From Saprospiraceae bacterium (GTDB lineage: Bacteria; Bacteroidota; Bacteroidia; Chitinophagales; Saprospiraceae), in NCBI GenBank assembly GCA_020628645.1, contig JAHDES010000034.1, positions 1 to 64,000 on the forward strand: a stretch of 64,000 bases of DNA, written 5' to 3'. Under the pieces are notes generated by a model that saw only the letters and a list, made by a program, of their open reading frames with translations, was not told the origin of the DNA and did not search any database. Shown here piece by piece: positions 52,031 through 61,827 of this stretch. Made by a program: the position numbers and the translations under genes. Positions within the stretch are counted from its first letter, which is position 1, and each line of letters starts with the position of its first letter.

Positions 52031-52591
52031 TTAATCTTCCACTTCAATCAACTCATAATAATCACGCATCGTAGCTAAAAAAGCTTGTTGGTCTTTAATT
52101 TCTGTAAAAATAGGTGTTGTTTCATCATTGGATAAAAGAAGTTGGAGTTTCTGTTTTTGAGCGATGCTTTCATATAATCGCCCTGCAAATTCAAATTGAT
52201 TCTCTTTAGTAAACCGATCTAAAACATATTCCCCTGCTAAACTATCTTTTTTCCATTGTATCACTAATGAATCTGTAAAAGCAGGATAATCATTCTTTTC
52301 AATAAACACATAGGCTTCTTCTTCCATCCAACGATTTATAATAGTAGCGTATAAAATAGGACGTTTGTCCGTATACGAAAACTTACGATGACGATACGTA
52401 TCTACTTTGGTGTTTGGAATGCGTTTTTTATAATAATTGGAAGAGCGTATATTATTGAAATATAGCCTTGAAGGATCGGTCGTACGAAATTGTTTTTCTC
52501 CTGTAAAGACTTTTTGAGGTTTTGGACGTTCACAAGCATAGAAAAGTAAGCCCAAAAGCAAATAGTACCATCTTTTTTTTATAATTTCCAC
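52031..52591 (-). CDS. Putative lipoprotein of unknown function
   Basis: 186 aa. A short basic N-terminus (MEIIKKRWYY) and a hydrophobic stretch end in a lipobox-like LLFYAC, so Cys20 is probably lipidated. The mature part has mixed alpha/beta character with aromatic motifs (LYFNNIRSSNYYKKRIPNTK; YRHRKFSYTDKRPILYATI) and an acidic C-terminus. No family recognised. It is divergent from the penicillin acylase gene and convergent with the T9SS protein. Confidence 0.6.
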   Translation of the reverse strand: MEIIKKRWYYLLLGLLFYACERPKPQKVFTGEKQFRTTDPSRLYFNNIRSSNYYKKRIPNTKVDTYRHRKFSYTDKRPILYATIINRWMEEEAYVFIEKNDYPAFTDSLVIQWKKDSLAGEYVLDRFTKENQFEFAGRLYESIAQKQKLQLLLSNDETTPIFTEIKDQQAFLATMRDYYELIEVED

Positions 52592-52724
52592 TTTTTAAAA
52601 TTGATTATTGAATAATGTCTTATTGATTATTACCTCAAGTACGCTGCCCCTAAAAAACAAAGCAAAGCCACGAGCCAAGCCTTGCGCCAAAGCAAAATAA
52701 AAACCAACTAACAATCTTAACAGT

Positions 52725-55160
52725 ATGCGCTTTATAAAGTTTGCCCTTTCTCTTCTTCTGTTGCTCGGATTAATTTACGGATTAAATATTCCCATTTCTT
52801 TATCCAATGCTAGCCTTCCTCCCTTAGGAAAATTCTTTAGTCCTGCCAAAGGCTTCTGGCAAAATACAGCAAAAACACCTCTAGAGGATCAAATTTTAGA
52901 TTTACCTGATTTAAATGGAAAAGCAACTGTCGTTTTTGATGATCGAGGCGTACCTCATATTTTCGCAGACAATATAGAAGATGCTATGTATCTACAAGGC
53001 TATCTTACCGCAAAAGATCGCCTTTGGCAAATGGATATTTCTACTCGATCTACCATTGGAAGATTATCCGAAGTCATAGGAGAACGAGCCTTAGAACGCG
53101 ACAAATTACAACGTAGACGAGGAATGCTATTTGCCGCACAAAATGCGATTAAAGGTTGGTCGAAAGATGAAGCAACATTTAATCTAATCAAAGCCTATAG
53201 CGCAGGTGTAAATGCCTACATAGAAACACTTTCGCCAGAACAATATCCTATAGAATTTAAATTAATGAATTATGAACCAGAAGAATGGTCGCCTTTGAAA
53301 ACTGCAATCTTTATTAAATCTATGGCACAAAGTTTATGTATGCGCCATTATGATATTCCTGCTACAAATGCCCTAAATCTTTTTGGAAGAGAAGAATTTG
53401 ATTTTTTATATCCTCAACAAAATCCACAACAATCTCCCATCATTCCAGCAGACACACCTTATGAATTTGAGCCGCTATCTCCCGAAGCAAACCAACCTAA
53501 TCCATTACCTGTTGATACTAGAATGGGACTAGTTCCTCATAGAAGTAATCCGCTCCCCCCACCCTTTTTAGGCAGTAATAATTGGGCAGTTTCTAGTACT
53601 AAAACAGCAAGCGGAAATCCTATTTTATGCAGTGATCCTCATCTTCAATTGACCTTGCCCTCTGTTTGGTATGAAGTACAAATCCATACCCCAGAATATA
53701 ACAGTTATGGTGTTTCCTTACCCGGAGTCCCAGGTATTGTAATAGGTTTTAATGAAAATGTGGCTTGGGGAATGACCAATGTAGGGCGGGATGTTTTAGA
53801 TTGGTATAAAATAAAATGGGTAGATGATAGCAAACAACAATATTTCTTAGATGGTAAAAAAATGAATACCGAATCTGTCGTAGAAACCTTTTTTGTAAAA
53901 GGGAAAGATCCAGTAAAAGATACCGTTCATTATACCCATTGGGGGCCAGTAGTACATGAAAAAGAAGATCATCCATATCAAGACATGGCGATGCGGTGGA
54001 TTTCACATGACGTAAGTCCACCTTCAGAAATGTCCGTCTTCCTAAATATGAATCGTGCAAAAAATTACGATGATTATAATGAAGTCCTACAGCAATATGT
54101 CGCTCCTGCTCAAAATTTCGTTTTTGCCTCAAAAGAGGGTGATATCGCCATACAGCCTACAGGTAAATTCCCCCTTCTGAAAAAGGAACAAGGGCGTTTT
54201 ATACAAGATGGAAGCACCATTGCCAACGCTTGGAATGGCTTTACGCCGATGGATCATTTACCTAAGTCAGTCAATCCTGCACGAGGTTTTGTGAGTTCTG
54301 CCAATCAACATACGACTGCTCCGGATTATCCCTACTATTATAATGGTAATTTTGATGATTATCGTGGTCGTATATTAAATCGTAAACTGGCAAAAATGAA
54401 TAAGATCACCATAGAAGATATGATGGCATTACAATATGATGATTATAGCATTGAAGCAGAAGAATTATTACCTATTTTATTGCGTGAATTGGATAAAGAA
54501 GCCCTTTCTAAAGATCAAAAAGCAATGCTGACGAGTTTGGAAAATTGGGATTATCATTTTGATGGCGATAAAATTGCCCCTACCATTTATGATGTATGGT
54601 CAGATGAGGTCTATAAACAAATTTGGGATGAAATTTACGCCATTGAAGATTCCATGGATATTCTTTTTCCAGAAACTTGGCGTACAATTGCACTAATGAA
54701 AGAACAGCCCAATCATAAATACTTCGATCATCAAGATACACCTGCAAAAGAAAGTCTAACCGAAATTGTGAACCTATCTTTTAAAAATACAAATGCCACT
54801 ATTCAAAATCTCAAAGAAGAAGGCAAGTCATTAAAATGGGCGAATCATCGTAATACCAAAATCAATCATCTTGGAAATATTCCTGCTTTTACCTCTAAAA
54901 CAATTCAGTCAGGAGGATTTCATCATGCACTAAATGCACTGTCAAGAAGCGCGGGACCTTCATGGCGAATGATTGTAGATTTGGGGGAAGAAATCAAAGC
55001 TTGGGGTGTCTATCCAGGGGGACAATCAGGAAACCCAGCAAGCCCCTTGTATGATAATATGGTAGATGCTTGGTCAAATGGAGAATACTATGAAATTGAG
55101 TTTATGAAAGATAAAGATGATCAATCCGAAAAGACGACTTTGGTATGGGAAGTGGAGTGA
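52725..55160 (+). CDS. Penicillin acylase family (S45) Ntn-hydrolase
   Basis: 811 aa, typical precursor length. An N-terminal hydrophobic helix (7-25) exports it. The alpha chain follows (FDDRGVPHIFADN ... AKDRLWQMDISTRSTIGRLSEVIGERAL), then a linker. The autocatalytic cleavage site is G283/S284 in LGSNNWAV; Ser284 becomes the N-terminal nucleophile. LPGVPGIVIGFNENVAWGMTNVG carries the oxyanion and Arg/Asn elements of the beta chain. Relatives hydrolyse amide bonds of beta-lactams, acyl-homoserine lactones or lipopeptides; the substrate here is not predictable. The DUF6624 lipoprotein gene follows by 52 bp. Confidence 0.92.
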   Translation: MRFIKFALSLLLLLGLIYGLNIPISLSNASLPPLGKFFSPAKGFWQNTAKTPLEDQILDLPDLNGKATVVFDDRGVPHIFADNIEDAMYLQGYLTAKDRLWQMDISTRSTIGRLSEVIGERALERDKLQRRRGMLFAAQNAIKGWSKDEATFNLIKAYSAGVNAYIETLSPEQYPIEFKLMNYEPEEWSPLKTAIFIKSMAQSLCMRHYDIPATNALNLFGREEFDFLYPQQNPQQSPIIPADTPYEFEPLSPEANQPNPLPVDTRMGLVPHRSNPLPPPFLGSNNWAVSSTKTASGNPILCSDPHLQLTLPSVWYEVQIHTPEYNSYGVSLPGVPGIVIGFNENVAWGMTNVGRDVLDWYKIKWVDDSKQQYFLDGKKMNTESVVETFFVKGKDPVKDTVHYTHWGPVVHEKEDHPYQDMAMRWISHDVSPPSEMSVFLNMNRAKNYDDYNEVLQQYVAPAQNFVFASKEGDIAIQPTGKFPLLKKEQGRFIQDGSTIANAWNGFTPMDHLPKSVNPARGFVSSANQHTTAPDYPYYYNGNFDDYRGRILNRKLAKMNKITIEDMMALQYDDYSIEAEELLPILLRELDKEALSKDQKAMLTSLENWDYHFDGDKIAPTIYDVWSDEVYKQIWDEIYAIEDSMDILFPETWRTIALMKEQPNHKYFDHQDTPAKESLTEIVNLSFKNTNATIQNLKEEGKSLKWANHRNTKINHLGNIPAFTSKTIQSGGFHHALNALSRSAGPSWRMIVDLGEEIKAWGVYPGGQSGNPASPLYDNMVDAWSNGEYYEIEFMKDKDDQSEKTTLVWEVE

Positions 55161-55212
55161 TTGAAATATTCTAATGTTGCTAAAAATATCGCTAACAATA
55201 AATATTGCTATT

Positions 55213-55689
55213 ATGAAACGTATTTTGCTTTTGTTATTCATTTCAAATTGTATTGCTTGCCAATTTGATACAAAAAATCCCAATCAATCCAATTTAGCAT
55301 CCACAACGATACAAAATGAAGTTTCTGCTTTAGACAGTTCACTCATTAAAGAATTACAACAAATTAGAGCTGATGACCAGAAATATAGAAAACAAATGTA
55401 CAGACAAAATATTACTCCCGAAGAAAAAGAAGCCCTTTGGGAAAAACAAAATCACCTAGATTCCATTAATCTCCAAAAAGTAAATCAAATTCTTCAAAAA
55501 GGTCATCCTACTACCCAAAGTGTTGGGAAAGAGAATACGAATACGCTTTGGCTAGTGCTACATCATCAAGATAATTTAGAAATTAGAAATCAATACTTAC
55601 CAATTTTAGAGAAAGCTATGCAAGATGGTATTTTAACAGAAGGTGCTTTAAAGGTATATCAAAAACGATCGAATGGGATGAAGCAATAA
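55213..55689 (+). CDS. DUF6624-like lipoprotein
   Basis: 158 aa from the ATG at 55213, the Met that gives a lipoprotein signal ending NCIAC; 13 in-frame codons precede it. The family-like core is LIKELQQIRADDQKYRKQM, then DSINLQKVNQILQKGHPTTQSVGKENTNTL with a helix LVLHHQDNLEIRNQYLPILEKA and a final GALKVYQKR. It ends before the LYGTQ block present in longer members such as 15415-16137, so it is a short form or truncated. Probably cotranscribed with the acylase. Function unknown. Confidence 0.6.
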   Translation: MKRILLLLFISNCIACQFDTKNPNQSNLASTTIQNEVSALDSSLIKELQQIRADDQKYRKQMYRQNITPEEKEALWEKQNHLDSINLQKVNQILQKGHPTTQSVGKENTNTLWLVLHHQDNLEIRNQYLPILEKAMQDGILTEGALKVYQKRSNGMKQ

Positions 55690-55695
55690 TTACAT

Positions 55696-56115
55696 TTATC
55701 TGGTTTTCACCTTAGTAGTAGCAAACAAGCGTTTGATGCTATATCGCCCTGCGCCATTCACATAAAGCATTAACAAGGCACCAATAATAGCTAAATTTTT
55801 CATAAAAGCATAGGATTCTTCTCGTACATATTCGGGGGCATCATTCCAAAAAGAATGCACAATAAAAGTCGCTGGAATCCAATACAGCAACAAGACAATT
55901 GCCCCCAATTTAGCTCTATACCCTACTAAAACAAGCGTTCCACCAAATATCAATAAGAAAATTGCGCCAAATAATAAAGTATTAGGCTGCCAAGTCAAGC
56001 CATAATCTGCCATTGATTCTTTGGTTGCTCCAAAATATTTAATGGAATCATACGCCTCAAATAAAAAAATAAAGGCGATAAATATTCTTGCTATTAAATC
56101 TATGATATCTTTCAT
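55696..56115 (-). CDS. DoxX-family membrane protein
   Basis: 139 aa with four hydrophobic helices (about 7-20, 47-63, 69-88 and 108-124). The family-like block is LIARIFIAFIFLFEAYDSIKYFGATKE. A beta-free fold with short loops and a basic tail (YSIKRLFATTKVKTR) is as expected. DoxX relatives are quinone-linked or of unknown function. Its start codon is preceded, 13 nt upstream, by the 31-bp hairpin also found before blaI and metZ. It converges on the DUF6624 gene. Confidence 0.8.
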   Translation of the reverse strand: MKDIIDLIARIFIAFIFLFEAYDSIKYFGATKESMADYGLTWQPNTLLFGAIFLLIFGGTLVLVGYRAKLGAIVLLLYWIPATFIVHSFWNDAPEYVREESYAFMKNLAIIGALLMLYVNGAGRYSIKRLFATTKVKTR

Positions 56116-56471
56116 TATTTTCTTTTAGATCGTGAGCCGACTTCAAGTCGTCTTACGATTAGTTTAATCATTCTCTTTTATATTATTTAATATATCTTTT
56201 GAATAAGTGGATGTATAAAATTCCTCAAAATTTTGAGTACATAAGTAAATAGAATCATGTATTTATACTCAACATGGTTAAATTTTATGCTTTTTAATAC
56301 TCGAACCGACAAAAAATAATTTTAATAATATGACCAATGTTTTTAACCACGAATGCACGAATTTTTAGCGAATATTACTCGAATTTATCCTTAAAAAAAG
56401 TATTCATATTATATTTTATAGTTTTGTCAAGTCAAATAGTTTTTTAAAATTAAATTCAAGCACATCAGTAA
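56116..56471. other. Leader region of doxX
   Basis: No ORF of note. It contains the hairpin repeat at 56129-56159 and a patch of ACGAAT words (56348-56392: CACGAATGCACGAAT ... TCGAATT), which resemble the ends of the palindromic element at 49164-49322. Confidence 0.5.
56129..56172 (-). repeat. 31-bp hairpin repeat 13 nt upstream of doxX, with conserved flank
   Basis: Palindrome 56129-56159. Positions 56130-56172 are identical over 43 bp to 10892-10934 before blaI, including the TAGTTTAATCATT flank on the upstream side. Confidence 0.85.
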
Positions 56472-58031
56472 TCAATCCTTCATATACCGCGCTACTGCTT
56501 TAGCTACATTTTGTCCATCCATAGCAGCCGATAAAATCCCGCCTGCATATCCAGCCCCTTCTCCACAAGGAAACAAACCTAGTACTTCATCGTGCATGTA
56601 CGTTTGTTTATTTCGAGGAATTCGAATAGGAGAACTCGTACGGCTTTCCGTAGCAATGACATTGGCTTCTTCCGTGTAATAGCCCTTCATTTTTTTACCA
56701 AATGTTTTCATCCCTTCGACTAAACGGCGATAAATCAAAGGAGGCAACAAATCAAATAAAGGGGCTGGATATAAACCTGGGATATAAGAATTCTCTGAAA
56801 TAGATTGAGATAATTTCCCAGCTATAAAATCCGTCATTCGAAGAGCTGGTGCTTTTTGAGAACCGTCACCTGCTTGAAATACAGCTTGTTCTACCTTCTT
56901 TTGAAAGGCTAATCCTGCAAAAACGCCTTCTTCTTGATAATCCAATAAATCAGCTTGCTCTACAGCCACTACTGTTCCTGAATTGGCGTATGGAGAATCT
57001 CTTCTTGACAAAGACATACCATTCACCACCAATTCACCCGGTGCAGTTGCAGCAGGTACAACTAATCCACCAGGGCACATACAAAAGGAGAAAACGCCTC
57101 GGTTTTCGACTTGGCAAACTAATTTATAAGAAGAAGCAGGTAAATTTTCTTCGCGTTTTTTTTGGCGATATTGGATTTGGTCAATTAAAGCTTGTGGATG
57201 CTCCACCCGTACCCCTAAAGCAAAAGGTTTCGCTTCAATTTTAATTCCTTTTTGGTATAAAAGCTGATAAATATCCCGAGCAGAATGTCCTGTTGCTAAT
57301 ATAACAGCATCCGAAAAATGCTCTTTTCCATTTTCTAAGATAACACCTTTAATTTGCTGGTTTTTTATCATGAAATCTGTTACCCAACTATCAAAATGAA
57401 TCTCTCCGCCATAATGAAGGATCGTTTCTCGAATATTAGCTACAATTTTAGGTAATTTATTCGAACCAATATGCGGGTGCGCATCTATTAAAATATCTTC
57501 ATTAGCGCCATGTTCGACCAAAAGACGAAGGCTTTTCTCAATATTTCCTCTTTTATGGGAACGAGTATACAATTTTCCATCAGAATAGGTGCCTGCTCCA
57601 CCCTCTCCAAAACAATAATTGGAATGGGGATGGACTTCTCCAAATTGCTGAATCGCTCGAAGGTCTCGTCGTCTTGAACGTACATCTTTTCCTCTATCAA
57701 ATAGGATGGGTTTTAACCCTTGTTCTAAACATTCCAAGGCAGCAAAATAACCCGCCGGTCCCGCTCCAACAATGACAATCTCCTCCGCATCACTAACATC
57801 TTTGAATTGTTCCTTTAAGGTTGGAGTAGCCTCAGGTGTTTCATTGACGAATAAGCGTATTCTAAATTGATATAGAGGGTGTTTTTGGCGAGCATCAATG
57901 GACCGACGAAGAATTTCAAAATGCTTCACATCTTTGGCTTGAAGACGAGCCTTACGGATTGCCTTCTCCTTCAGTAGTGCTTCGTTAAACGCATCTACTG
58001 GACGAACTTTGATTTCTATATCTCGCTGCAT
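56472..58031 (-). CDS. FAD-dependent dehydrogenase (COG2509 type)
   Basis: 519 aa. A basic N-terminal domain (about 1-80) is followed by a Rossmann FAD motif IVIVGAGPAGYFAALECLEQG and the signature HSNYCFGEGGAGTYSDGKLYTRSHKRG. Later blocks are VILATGHSARDIY, CMCPGGLVVPAAT, and LFPCGEGAGYAGGILSAAMDG near the C-terminus (second FAD contact). Members are cytosolic and of unsettled function. The enzyme appears complete. It lies upstream of no obvious partner; the glutamine synthetase gene is transcribed towards it and ends at its own terminator. Confidence 0.87.
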   Translation of the reverse strand: MQRDIEIKVRPVDAFNEALLKEKAIRKARLQAKDVKHFEILRRSIDARQKHPLYQFRIRLFVNETPEATPTLKEQFKDVSDAEEIVIVGAGPAGYFAALECLEQGLKPILFDRGKDVRSRRRDLRAIQQFGEVHPHSNYCFGEGGAGTYSDGKLYTRSHKRGNIEKSLRLLVEHGANEDILIDAHPHIGSNKLPKIVANIRETILHYGGEIHFDSWVTDFMIKNQQIKGVILENGKEHFSDAVILATGHSARDIYQLLYQKGIKIEAKPFALGVRVEHPQALIDQIQYRQKKREENLPASSYKLVCQVENRGVFSFCMCPGGLVVPAATAPGELVVNGMSLSRRDSPYANSGTVVAVEQADLLDYQEEGVFAGLAFQKKVEQAVFQAGDGSQKAPALRMTDFIAGKLSQSISENSYIPGLYPAPLFDLLPPLIYRRLVEGMKTFGKKMKGYYTEEANVIATESRTSSPIRIPRNKQTYMHDEVLGLFPCGEGAGYAGGILSAAMDGQNVAKAVARYMKD

Positions 58032-58070
58032 TGGGAGCGCAAAATTAGGATAAGAACTTTAGAAATCAAA

Positions 58071-58107
58071 AAAACGCCAGTTTATCTCGAAGACAAACTG
58101 ACGTTTT
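58071..58107 (-). terminator. Rho-independent terminator of glnA
   Basis: On the minus strand AAAACGTCAGTTT pairs with AAACTGGCGTTTT (13 bp with one wobble) and is followed by T's. It lies 26 bp after the stop. Confidence 0.85.
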
Positions 58108-58133
58108 ATTTATTTTAAAGTGAGAATTTTAGC

Positions 58134-59165
58134 TTATCCTGCTACTAAAGCTCCTTTTACTGTTCCAATAATAGCTGCTGCTACTTTATAAGGATCAGCA
58201 TTAGAAGCTGGACGACGATCTTCTAACCATCCATGCCAGTCTGCTTCAACAGCCGCAATTGGAATACGGATAGATGCGCCACGATCAGAAACACCATAAG
58301 AGAATTTATCAATAGATTGGGTTTCATGTAATCCTGTTAATCGTTGCTCATTTTCAGCACCATAAACGGAGATACAAGCATCAATAGTATCAGCAAAACG
58401 CTCACAAATTTCTTCAAATACTTTCTTGCTTCCAGATTCACGTAAAGCAGAATTAGAGAAGTTCGCATGCATACCAGAACCATTCCAATCTCCTTTCACT
58501 GGCTTACAGTGCCAATTAATAACTACACCATACTGTTCCGCTGTACGCTCTAATAAATAACGAGATACCCAGATTTGATCACCTGCTTCTTTTGCACCTT
58601 TAGCAAAGATTTGGTATTCCCATTGTCCAGCCATCACCTCAGCATTGATACCTTCTACATTTAAACCTGCGTCTAAACAAAGATCAAGATGCTCTTCCAC
58701 GACTTCTCTTCCGAAAGCATTTTGTGCTCCTACAGAACAGTAATATTGTCCTTGTGGTGCTGGATATCCATCTTTAGGAAAACCAAGCGGTTTGTTTGTC
58801 TCTGGATCCCAAAGGGTATATTCTTGCTCAAAACCGAACCAGAAATCATTGTCATCATCATTAATTGTAGCACGTCCGTTAGAAGGGTGAGCAGTACCAT
58901 CTGCACTCAACACTTCACACATTACAAGGTATCCATTCTTACGAGCTGGATCAGGACAAGTGAAAACAGGTTTCAATAAACAGTCAGATGAATTACCTGG
59001 AGCCTGTTGTGTAGATGAACCGTCGAATGACCACATTGGGCAATCTCCAACAGCTAATGTATCACCTTTAAGTTTAGAAGAATCAATTACTTTTGTTTTA
59101 CTTCTCATTGATTGAGTTGGCGCGTATCCGTCCAACCAGATGTACTCCAATTTAAGCTTAGCCAT
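58134..59165 (-). CDS. glnII: Glutamine synthetase, type II (eukaryote-like)
   Basis: 343 aa, the length of GSII rather than GSI (about 470) or GSIII (about 700). Family blocks: EYIWLDGYAPTQSMRSKTK, WSFDGSSTQQAPGNSSDC, FWFGFEQEYTLW (metal Glu), EVMAGQWEYQIFAKGA, NWHCKPVKGDWNGSGMHANFS (ammonium/metal site) and GVSDRGASIRIP. It condenses glutamate, ammonia and ATP to glutamine in the cytoplasm. Upstream on the same strand is a candidate promoter (59473-59504), giving a leader of about 300 nt. GSII is known in several Bacteroidota. Confidence 0.95.
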   Translation of the reverse strand: MAKLKLEYIWLDGYAPTQSMRSKTKVIDSSKLKGDTLAVGDCPMWSFDGSSTQQAPGNSSDCLLKPVFTCPDPARKNGYLVMCEVLSADGTAHPSNGRATINDDDNDFWFGFEQEYTLWDPETNKPLGFPKDGYPAPQGQYYCSVGAQNAFGREVVEEHLDLCLDAGLNVEGINAEVMAGQWEYQIFAKGAKEAGDQIWVSRYLLERTAEQYGVVINWHCKPVKGDWNGSGMHANFSNSALRESGSKKVFEEICERFADTIDACISVYGAENEQRLTGLHETQSIDKFSYGVSDRGASIRIPIAAVEADWHGWLEDRRPASNADPYKVAAAIIGTVKGALVAG

Positions 59166-59472
59166 GATGCAAATTATTTTTTGAATTAAATGATAATGGT
59201 TGATGTATAAAACAGAATGCAGTCACAATTGCTTGTGCTACATTTAATTTTAATGTAACGAAACTTGGTTGTAAAATTGGATAGGTAGAAGAATAGAACA
59301 TATCTAACATATTAAGATTTTGTTCTATGTATTTGTTAACGTATGAAAATGACTTTTGTTTGGTTAGGTAAGAATTGAAGGGAGTAAAGCCCATACTAAT
59401 GCTTGTTACATTAGGCAACAAAATGATTGTTTTAGTACGGTTAATATTCAATTCATTTGCTTTGGTAAGTAT

Positions 59473-59504
59473 CAAAGGTATAGCACATTTTTAACATATC
59501 CAAA
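59473..59504 (-). promoter_or_regulatory. Candidate promoter of glnII
   Basis: On the minus strand TTTG (59504-59501), 20-nt spacer, TACCTTTG (59480-59473). This is a good fit to the Bacteroidota consensus. The leader would be about 300 nt. Confidence 0.6.
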
Positions 59505-59624
59505 TGCAAATGAGGGTGTATTCTGTGACATAAAAATGACATTTTTACATACAAAATAAAATTCTATAATTCCTGTAATGTTAAAAAATATCAAAAATGC
59601 TTTTTAGTTTTCATCAAATTATAT

Positions 59625-59659
59625 TTTGTAATTTCAGAAGATATTTTTTTGTATTTTTG
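59625..59659 (+). promoter_or_regulatory. Candidate promoter of the HhH outer-membrane gene
   Basis: TTTG at 59625-59628, 23-nt spacer, TATTTTTG at 59652-59659. The start ATG is 54 nt downstream. Confidence 0.55.
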
Positions 59660-59713
59660 GAAAAAATTTAATCGTTTTTTAACCATACCTTCAATCCGAC
59701 TAGAATCGCTCTA

Positions 59714-61822
59714 ATGCACGTGCAACTCAAACATTTCTTTTTTGTATGCTTCTATTTACTTCATCAAATAGGATTTGCCCAAATAGATACAATTTCCTCC
59801 AAAGAGGCTGATTCTCCTATTAATATTGATTTATTAGAAAATAATATCGAAAACAATGCGTCTTCTGGGGAATTTGATTTCAATAGTCTTTTTGAAGAAT
59901 TAGAAGAATATACCAAACGTCCGCTCAACTTAAACAAAGCCGATCGACAAACACTTGAGGAAACGAATCTTTTCTCAAGTATTCAAATTGAACAATTACT
60001 CAATTATCGAAAACAATATGGTAATTTGATTTCTATCTATGAATTACAAGCAGTTGAGGGTTTTCATCCTGATTTTATCCGTCAGATACTCCCTTTTGTA
60101 AATGTAAATAGTAGTTTGGATGATATTGCGCTCTCTCCTTTTCAAATGATGAGTGAAGGGCGAAATGAATTAATTACTCGCTGGACAAGAGTTTTAGAAC
60201 AAAAAAAGGGATATATTCCATTAGAAAATGATTCTACCCCTTATATTGGTGATCCCAATCGTCTTTACCTTCGTTACAAACATACCTATAGTAATAAATT
60301 GAGTTATGGGTTCACTGCTGAGAAAGATCCAGGGGAAGCCTTTTTTAGAGCAAATAATACACAAGGATTTGATTTCTATTCAGGACATTTTTATCTAAAG
60401 AATTATAATGCTCGACTCAAAGCAATTGCCTTGGGTGATTTTAATGCTTCTTTTGGACAGGGACTTATTTTATTTACGGGTTTTGCTCGCGGAAAAGGGG
60501 CGGAAGTAAATGCTATAAAACGAAATGCAAATCCCTTGAGAGGATATTCTTCCGTTGGAGAAGCTGTTTTCTTACGTGGCGCAGGAATTTCGATTGGCAT
60601 AAATGATAATTTAGAAGCCACCGTTTTTGGATCTTTTCGTAATAGAGATGGTAACATCATTGATCTTAGCGATACTGATATTGATTTACAAGAATCGCAA
60701 TTGTTGTTCAGTTCTTTTCAAACAAGTGGCTTTCATCGTACCGCCGCAGAAATTGCCGATAAAGGACAATTGAAACAACAGACCTACGGGGCTTCATTAA
60801 AGTTTAAAAACAAACGCTTTCATCTGGCATTAAATGGCTTATTCAATAAATTTGATAAAACCTTAAATCGACGACAAGACCTCTATAATCAATATTATTT
60901 TAATGGCGATCAATTGCTTAATCTTAGTGTAGATTATGGTTTTGTTTGGCGAAATATCAATTTCTTTGGGGAAACAGCGCGTAGTGATAATGGCGGTTGG
61001 GCTACCATCAATGGAATGAATATTGGCTTAGATACTAAAGTAGATTTTAGTGTTTTGCATCGTCATTTTGAACGCGATTATCAAGCTTTAGATGCCAATC
61101 CTTTTGCTGAAACGGGAGGCGCACGAAATGAAACAGGTTGGTACATGGGCTTTGAAATTCGTCCTAAACAAGGGTGGAAATGGAGTAATTATGCTGATAT
61201 TTTTAAACATCCTTGGTTGCGTTTTCGAGTAGATGCACCTTCTTCTGGCTTTGAATATTTTAGTCGTTTGACTTATACGAAACGAAAAAAATGGGAATCT
61301 TATCTTCAATTTCGTTTTGAACGAAAAGAACGAAATGCCGTCAATAATGACACCAATGCGGATTTTATTGTTCCTATAGATCGCTATAGTGCAAGATGGC
61401 ATATTGCCTATACCTTGAACAAACAGTTGCAATTTAGAAATCGAGTAGAATTGTCCTATTTTGATGAACAAGGTCAATCTTTGGAAAAAGGCTATTTGAT
61501 TTACCAAGATATTATTTACAAACCTTCTTTTGCGCGCTTAACGATTTCAGGACGGTTTGCTTTATTTGATGTAGATGATTTTGATGCACGTATTTATGCC
61601 TATGAAAATAGTTTAGTCAATGAATTTCTCGTGCCTTTTTACAATTTTCGAGGAACACGCTATTATATTAATATTCGCTATAAAGGTATTCGACGATTAA
61701 CCTTGGAGGCGCGTTATTCTCGGACCTATCAATCCAATCAAGATTCATTTAGTTCGGGCAATGAACTTATTTTAGGCCCCACCAAATCAGAAGTTCGGGC
61801 GCAGTTGAGGTATGTATTTTAA
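59714..61822 (+). CDS. Helix-hairpin-helix outer-membrane beta-barrel protein
   Basis: 702 aa. Signal peptide (ends LLHQIGFAQ). Residues about 55-115 contain a ComEA-like helix-hairpin-helix pair: RPLNLNKADRQTLEETNLF, then LLNYRKQYGNLISIYELQAV. From about 150 on it is rich in alternating aromatic strands (NRLYLRYKHTYSNKLSYGF; TGWYMGFEIRPKQGW; FRVDAPSSGFEYFSRLTY) and ends in an aromatic strand (SEVRAQLRYVF), typical of outer-membrane beta barrels. The architecture is common in Bacteroidota; the HhH part could bind DNA or simply be a packing domain. Function unestablished. Confidence 0.78.
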   Translation: MHVQLKHFFFVCFYLLHQIGFAQIDTISSKEADSPINIDLLENNIENNASSGEFDFNSLFEELEEYTKRPLNLNKADRQTLEETNLFSSIQIEQLLNYRKQYGNLISIYELQAVEGFHPDFIRQILPFVNVNSSLDDIALSPFQMMSEGRNELITRWTRVLEQKKGYIPLENDSTPYIGDPNRLYLRYKHTYSNKLSYGFTAEKDPGEAFFRANNTQGFDFYSGHFYLKNYNARLKAIALGDFNASFGQGLILFTGFARGKGAEVNAIKRNANPLRGYSSVGEAVFLRGAGISIGINDNLEATVFGSFRNRDGNIIDLSDTDIDLQESQLLFSSFQTSGFHRTAAEIADKGQLKQQTYGASLKFKNKRFHLALNGLFNKFDKTLNRRQDLYNQYYFNGDQLLNLSVDYGFVWRNINFFGETARSDNGGWATINGMNIGLDTKVDFSVLHRHFERDYQALDANPFAETGGARNETGWYMGFEIRPKQGWKWSNYADIFKHPWLRFRVDAPSSGFEYFSRLTYTKRKKWESYLQFRFERKERNAVNNDTNADFIVPIDRYSARWHIAYTLNKQLQFRNRVELSYFDEQGQSLEKGYLIYQDIIYKPSFARLTISGRFALFDVDDFDARIYAYENSLVNEFLVPFYNFRGTRYYINIRYKGIRRLTLEARYSRTYQSNQDSFSSGNELILGPTKSEVRAQLRYVF

Positions 61823-61827
61823 TGAAA

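Larger units (their letters stand above)
59166..59713. other. Long divergent leader region between glnII and the HhH gene
   Basis: No convincing gene; a 105-codon frame on the minus strand has no family features and overlaps the glnII start. It holds candidate promoters for both flanking genes (59473-59504 and 59625-59659). Confidence 0.55.

Noticed and set aside
59158-59475. Minus-strand frame of 105 codons upstream of glnII
   Set aside because: No family features and it overlaps the glnII start; better explained as leader sequence.
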